Below, in pieces: positions 60,229 to 64,000 of a stretch of 64,000 nucleotides of DNA. Position 1 is the stretch's first letter. Each line of letters starts with the position of its first letter. The stretch comes from Phaeacidiphilus oryzae TH49 (lineage in GTDB: Bacteria; Actinomycetota; Actinomycetes; Streptomycetales; Streptomycetaceae): positions 6,653,801 to 6,717,800 of the forward strand of contig NZ_JQMQ01000005.1 in NCBI RefSeq assembly GCF_000744815.1. Reading direction: 5' to 3'. Both the position numbers and the translations under genes were made by a program. The notes below the pieces were generated by a model. It saw only the letters and a program-made list of their open reading frames with translations, was not told where the DNA came from and did not search any database.

Positions 60229-61455
60229 ATGCATGCCTGGCCTGCCTCCGAGGTACCCGCACTCCCCGGTAAGGGGCTCCCGCTGCGTGTCTACGACACG
60301 TCCTCCGGAGCCCCGCGGACCGTCGAACCCGGTCCTACCGCCCGCCTCTACGTCTGCGGGATCACCCCATACGACGCGACCCACATGGGGCACGCGGCCA
60401 CCTACAACGCCTTCGACCTGATCCAGCGGGTGTGGCGGGACGCCGGCCACGACGTCGTCTACGTCCAGAACGTCACCGACGTGGACGATCCGCTGCTGGA
60501 GCGGGCCGTCGACACCGGGCAGGACTGGACCGAGCTGGCCGAGCGGGAGACCGCGCTCTTCCGCGAGGACATGACGGCCCTGCGGATGCTGCCGCCCGCG
60601 CACTACATCGGCGCGGTCGAGGCCATCCCGACCATCGTCCCGCTGGTCCAGCGGCTGCTGGAGGCCGGCGCGGCCTACGAGGTCGACGGCGACATCTACT
60701 TCTCCGTGGAGTCCGACCCGCACTTCGGCCAGGTGTCCCGGCTCAGCGAGGAGGAGATGCTGCCGCTCTTCGCCGAGCGCGGCGGGGACCCCGACCGCCC
60801 GGGCAAGAAGCACCGCCTCGACCCGCTGCTCTGGATGGCCGCGCGGCCCGGCGAGCCCGCCTGGGAGACCGAGCTGGGACGCGGGCGCCCGGGCTGGCAC
60901 ATCGAGTGCGTGGCGATCGCCCTCGAACACCTGGGCATGGACTTCGACATCCAGGGCGGAGGCTCCGACCTCTCCTTCCCCCACCACGAGATGGGCGCCT
61001 CGCACGGTCAGATGGCGACCGGGGAGTACCCCTTCGCCAAGGCGTACGTCCACGCCGGGATGGTCGCGCTGGACGGCGAGAAGATGTCCAAGTCGCGGGG
61101 CAACCTGGTGTTCGTGTCGCGGCTGCGGCGGGACGGAGTCGACCCGGGCGCCATTCGGCTGGCGCTGCTGGCGCACCACTACCGGTCGGACTGGGAGTGG
61201 ACGGACGCGGGGCTGGCCGAGGCGGAGGCGCGGCTGGCGTCCTGGCGGGCCGCGGTGTCGCGGCCGGACGGGCCGTCGGCGGAGTCGCTGCTGCGGGAGA
61301 TCCGCGAGGCGCTGGCGAACGACCTCGACGCGCCGGCGGCGCTGGCGGCGGTCGACCGCTGGGTCGCGCGGCAGTCCGCGGAGGGCGGCGCGGACCCGTC
61401 CGCTCCCGGCCTGGTCTCCCGGGCGGTGGACGCGCTGCTGGGCGTCGCGCTGTAG
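60229..61455 (+). CDS. mshC: Cysteine:GlcN-Ins ligase of mycothiol synthesis
   Basis: 408 residues, a cysteinyl-tRNA synthetase relative. Starts with the mycothiol-ligase N-terminus [20 protein letters not shown], then [20 protein letters not shown] (HIGH-type motif), [45 protein letters not shown] and KMSKS in [11 protein letters not shown]. It joins Cys to GlcN-inositol with ATP. ATG 60229 gives the normal N-terminus. A large inverted repeat follows. Confidence 0.93.
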   Translation: MHAWPASEVPALPGKGLPLRVYDTSSGAPRTVEPGPTARLYVCGITPYDATHMGHAATYNAFDLIQRVWRDAGHDVVYVQNVTDVDDPLLERAVDTGQDWTELAERETALFREDMTALRMLPPAHYIGAVEAIPTIVPLVQRLLEAGAAYEVDGDIYFSVESDPHFGQVSRLSEEEMLPLFAERGGDPDRPGKKHRLDPLLWMAARPGEPAWETELGRGRPGWHIECVAIALEHLGMDFDIQGGGSDLSFPHHEMGASHGQMATGEYPFAKAYVHAGMVALDGEKMSKSRGNLVFVSRLRRDGVDPGAIRLALLAHHYRSDWEWTDAGLAEAEARLASWRAAVSRPDGPSAESLLREIREALANDLDAPAALAAVDRWVARQSAEGGADPSAPGLVSRAVDALLGVAL

Positions 61456-61471
61456 CTTTTTCGCCCCCGGG

Positions 61472-61639
61472 CGAGTCGCGGAGCGACCGAAGGGGCGCGG
61501 GGAACTGCGCGGCCGGCGCCGCACCCTGCCGCACTCGGCAACGGCCCCCGGGTTGCAACTCGGACTCCGCAGCCGACTGCGGGCGGTTCGATGGTCGGCC
61601 GCGCAGTTCCCCGCGCCCCTTCGGTCGCTCCGCGACTCG
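61472..61639. repeat. Perfect 43-bp inverted repeat between mshC and the glycosyltransferase
   Basis: Arms at 61472-61514 and 61597-61639 are exact reverse complements (CGAGTCGCGGAGCGACCGAA...GGGGAACTGCGCGGCC), with an 82-base spacer. This belongs to a repeat type common between Streptomyces genes (GGGGCGCGGGGAACTGCGC). It probably acts as a two-way terminator for the convergent genes. Confidence 0.85.
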
Positions 61640-61651
61640 GGGCGGCGGCGC

Positions 61652-62803
61652 TCAGCCGTAGGTGCGGCCCTTCCACGCGGCGCCGCGGCCGCGCCAGTGC
61701 TGGACGGCCGAGTCGACCGTCATCAGCAGATAGAGCGACGCGGTGAACGGCAGCAGAAGCGCGCCCGCCGGCGTCAGCCGGTAGTAGCGCAGCATCGGGA
61801 CGAAGGTCGCGGTCATCAGCAGCCAGGCCGCCCCGCCCAGCGCCAGCGCCGGCCAGTCCGCGGTGGCCGCCCCGATGACGGTCGCCACCGGCGGGACCAG
61901 ATACACGAGCGCCAGCCCCAGCACCGTCCCGGCCAGCAGCAGCACGGAGTGCTGGAGCTGGGCGTACGCGCTGCGCGAGACCATCCGCCAGAGCTGGCCC
62001 AGCTCCGGATACGGCCGGATCGAGTCGACGGCCTCGGCGAGGCCCAGCCAGGTCCGCCCGCCGTCGCGCTTGATCAGCCTCGCCAGCGAGACGTCGTCGA
62101 TGACCGCGCCCCGGATCGCCGCCACGCCCCCCGCGCGCTCCAGCGCGTCCGCGCGGACCAGCGAGCAGCCGCCCGCCGCGGCGGCCGTCCGCGTCCCCGG
62201 CCGGTTGCTCCAGCGGAAGGGGTATAGCTGGGCGAAGAAGTAGACGAAGGCCGGGACGATGAGCTTCTCCCAGCGGGTGCTGGTCCGCAGCCGGGCCATC
62301 TGGGAGACCATGGCCAGGCCGCTGGTCTCGGCCGCGGAGACCAGGTCGGCGAGGGAGTCCGGGCCGTGGGCGATGTCCGCGTCGGTGAGCAGCAGGTAGA
62401 CCGGGGTGCCCTGGCGCTCCGCCAGTTCGACGCCGTGCCGCAGCGCCCAGAGCTTCCCGGTCCAGCCGGCCGGCGGCTCACCTGGGGTGGTGACGGTGAG
62501 CGGCAGGGAGCCCTCGGCCTCGGCGAGGCGGCGGGCGATGTCGCCGGTGCCGTCGGTGGAGTTGTCGTCGACCAGCACCACCCGCGCCCGCCCCGGGTAC
62601 TTCTGCGCCAGCAGCGAGCCCAGCGAGGACTCCAGGACCTCGGCCTCGTCCCTGGCCGGGACCACCACCGCCACCTCGGGCCAGCTGCGCGGCGGCCGCC
62701 GTTCCGGTAGCCGCTGGTCGGTCCGCCAGAAGAAGCCCTGGCCGAGCAGCAGCCAGAGCCAGGCGAGCAGCGAGACGAGTGAGATCCAGGTCAGTGCGGT
62801 CAC
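61652..62803 (-). CDS. Membrane glycosyltransferase family 2, HpnB-like
   Basis: 383 residues. An N-terminal helix (TWISLVSLLAWLWLLLGQGF) is followed by a GT2 domain (VAVVVPARDEAEVLESSLGS, VVLVDDNSTDGTGDIARRLA, LLTDADIAHGPDSLADLV) and three to four C-terminal helices (LLLAGTVLGLALVYLVPPVA). It resembles the hopene-associated HpnB glycosyltransferases. No hopanoid genes are seen nearby, so the acceptor is open. GTG 62803 is the best start; divergent from the racemase gene. Confidence 0.85.
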   Translation of the reverse strand: MTALTWISLVSLLAWLWLLLGQGFFWRTDQRLPERRPPRSWPEVAVVVPARDEAEVLESSLGSLLAQKYPGRARVVLVDDNSTDGTGDIARRLAEAEGSLPLTVTTPGEPPAGWTGKLWALRHGVELAERQGTPVYLLLTDADIAHGPDSLADLVSAAETSGLAMVSQMARLRTSTRWEKLIVPAFVYFFAQLYPFRWSNRPGTRTAAAAGGCSLVRADALERAGGVAAIRGAVIDDVSLARLIKRDGGRTWLGLAEAVDSIRPYPELGQLWRMVSRSAYAQLQHSVLLLAGTVLGLALVYLVPPVATVIGAATADWPALALGGAAWLLMTATFVPMLRYYRLTPAGALLLPFTASLYLLMTVDSAVQHWRGRGAAWKGRTYG

Positions 62804-62856
62804 GGCACAAGAGTCTGACGCATCGTCGGCGGACCGATCGGTTAGGGTCTGGCGTT

Positions 62857-63645
62857 GTGAAGATCGCACTCATGGACTCGGGCATCGGGCTGCTCGCCGC
62901 CGCGGCGGCGCTGCGTGAGCTGCGGCCGGACGCCGACCTGGTGCTGTCCAGCGACCCGGACGGCATGCCCTGGGGGCCGCGTACCCCGGAGGACGTCACG
63001 GCCCACGCGCTGGCCGTGGCCCGCGCCGCGGCGGCCGAGGGGCCGGACGCGCTGATCGTCGCCTGCAACACGGCCTCGGTGCACGCGCTGGAGGCGATTC
63101 GGGCGGAGCTGGAGCCGGAGATCCCGGTGGTCGGCACGGTGCCGGCGATCAAGCCGGCGGCGGCGGGCGGCGGCTCGGTGGCCATCTGGGCCACCCCGGC
63201 GACCACCGGAAGCCCCTACCAGAGCGGTCTGATCGACGAGTTCGGCGGTGCCGCCGAGATCGTCGAGGTGGCCTGCCCGGGGCTGGCCGACGCGGTGGAC
63301 CGGGCGGACCAGCCGGCCGTCTCCCGGGCAGTGGCCGACGCGGCCTCGCGCACCCCGGAGCGGGTGCGGGCGCTGGTGCTGGGCTGCACCCACTACGAGT
63401 TGGTGGCGGACCAGATCCGGGCGGCGGTCGGCGCCGGGCCGGTGTTCTTCGGCTCGGCCGGCGCGGTGGCCGCGCAGGCGGTGCGCCGGGTGGCGGCCGG
63501 GGCACGGGAGCGGCAGGGCGGCGGGCGACTGCTGGTGCTGCGCAGCGGGCGGGTGGAGCCGCTGCCGCCCGAGGCCCTCAGGTACCCCGCCGGGCGGGCG
63601 ATCGCGGCCGAGGACTCGGTGGTGGCCGCCCGGGTCCGGCACTGA
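62857..63645 (+). CDS. Glutamate/aspartate racemase family protein
   Basis: 262 residues. Both catalytic Cys motifs are present: IVACNTASVHALEAIRAELE and LVLGCTHYELVADQIRAAVG. It starts MKIALMDSGIGLLAAAAALR, like MurI. Glutamate racemase makes D-Glu for peptidoglycan. The MurI GFDSGVGG start is altered here and the genome may have another murI, so it could be a related racemase. A hairpin follows. Confidence 0.82.
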   Translation: MKIALMDSGIGLLAAAAALRELRPDADLVLSSDPDGMPWGPRTPEDVTAHALAVARAAAAEGPDALIVACNTASVHALEAIRAELEPEIPVVGTVPAIKPAAAGGGSVAIWATPATTGSPYQSGLIDEFGGAAEIVEVACPGLADAVDRADQPAVSRAVADAASRTPERVRALVLGCTHYELVADQIRAAVGAGPVFFGSAGAVAAQAVRRVAAGARERQGGGRLLVLRSGRVEPLPPEALRYPAGRAIAAEDSVVAARVRH

Positions 63646-63667
63646 CCCGGCGGCTCCGGCTGACAGG

Positions 63668-63688
63668 GCCGGCCGGCAGGCCGGCCGG
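63668..63688. terminator. Hairpin between the racemase and the LysR gene
   Basis: GGCCGGCC pairs with GGCCGGCC around a short loop, between two convergent genes. Confidence 0.5.
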
Positions 63689-63690
63689 GG

Positions 63691-64000
63691 TCACCGCCGC
63701 TTGCCGGTGATCGCGGCCAGGAGTTCGGCCGGGGGGCCGACCAGGCGGCGGCCGCCGGGCCAGACCGCGCGCAGCGAGCGGGAGAGGTCGAGCCCCTCCA
63801 CCTGCACGGTGGTCAGCCGGCCGTCCGCGACGTCGGAGATCACCGCGAGCTCGCTCATCACGGCGGGCCCGGTGCCGTCCGCCACGGCGCTGCGGATCGC
63901 CGCCGAGGAGCCCACCTCGAGCAGCGGCGGGGCCATCGCCGCGCCGGCCCGGCTCAGGGCGAGCTCCAGGGTGTCCCGGGTGCCCGAGCCGGGTTCCCTG
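63691..64000 (-). CDS. LysR-type regulator, C-terminal part (5' end outside window)
   Basis: The frame is open to the window edge. Visible part: REPGSGTRDTLELALSRAG, EVGSSAAIRSAVADGTGPAV, MSELAVISDVADGRLTTVQV, LRAVWPGGRRLVGPPAELLA. This is the end of a LysR ligand-binding domain, with the typical REpGSGTR strand and SELAV loop. The DNA-binding HTH lies beyond the window. Effector and target unknown. Confidence 0.85.
   Translation of the reverse strand, partial: REPGSGTRDTLELALSRAGAAMAPPLLEVGSSAAIRSAVADGTGPAVMSELAVISDVADGRLTTVQVEGLDLSRSLRAVWPGGRRLVGPPAELLAAITGKRR

Overview
The window is very GC-rich actinomycete chromosome, most likely Streptomyces or a close relative (Kitasatospora, Streptacidiphilus). 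The evidence is the Streptomyces-type gas vesicle operon, two chaplins, the mycothiol gene mshC beside a DUF3090 gene and an SCO1664-type gene, an F420-dependent LLM enzyme, and frequent GTG starts with ATGA or GTGA overlaps.

Layout. 1-1.4 kb: the end of an NhaA-DsbA fusion and a decayed two-domain TetR gene. 1.8-7.7 kb: a complete gas vesicle operon in the order O-A-F-G-Y-Z-J-L-S-K. 8.1-29.5 kb: a large type IV secretion (T4SS)-like locus made of two parallel modules. Each module has a divergent transglycosylase-type gene, a ParA/MinD-like or P-loop-like protein, pilin-sized membrane protein(s), a VirB8-like protein, a VirB6-like polytopic protein, a VirB4 N-terminal-like (SCO6880-type) protein and a VirB4 ATPase. 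Only module B ends with a VirD4/TraG coupling ATPase. No relaxase, replication or partition gene is seen, so this does not look like an ordinary conjugative element. A thaumatin/GH128 secreted protein, a ricin-B lectin and a TPR-like protein lie between the modules. Two Ser-rich small proteins and a DUF4913 protein follow.

31.5-37.1 kb: a two-component system, an RDD membrane protein, an ECF sigma factor, and a membrane protein that shares an N-terminal domain with the TPR-like protein of the T4SS locus. 37.4-41.5 kb: transhydrogenase pntA-pntB and endonuclease V. 41.8-46.8 kb: a probable island relic, with a decayed HATPase gene, an AAA ATPase with a C-terminal nuclease-like domain under a palindromic promoter, two pieces of a serine recombinase separated by a decarboxylase-like/TetR gene pair, and tRNA-Leu(GAG). 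47-64 kb: core-type genes, namely an M20 peptidase, chaplins, a RecD-like protein, an aldo-keto reductase, an LLM oxidoreductase, CorA, histidine phosphatase-DUF3090-SCO1664-mshC, an HpnB-like glycosyltransferase, a racemase and a partial LysR.

The strongest candidate for an undescribed system is the twin T4SS-like locus. Several proteins in and around it look like pseudo-enzymes: a transglycosylase without its Glu, a GH128 without its nucleophile, and a ParA-like protein without its lysines. Three otherwise conserved genes (near 21.24, 30.43 and 53.36 kb) are each broken by one missing base in a G or C run. That may be sequencing undercalls rather than real decay. All family names come from reading motifs by eye; no database search was possible.
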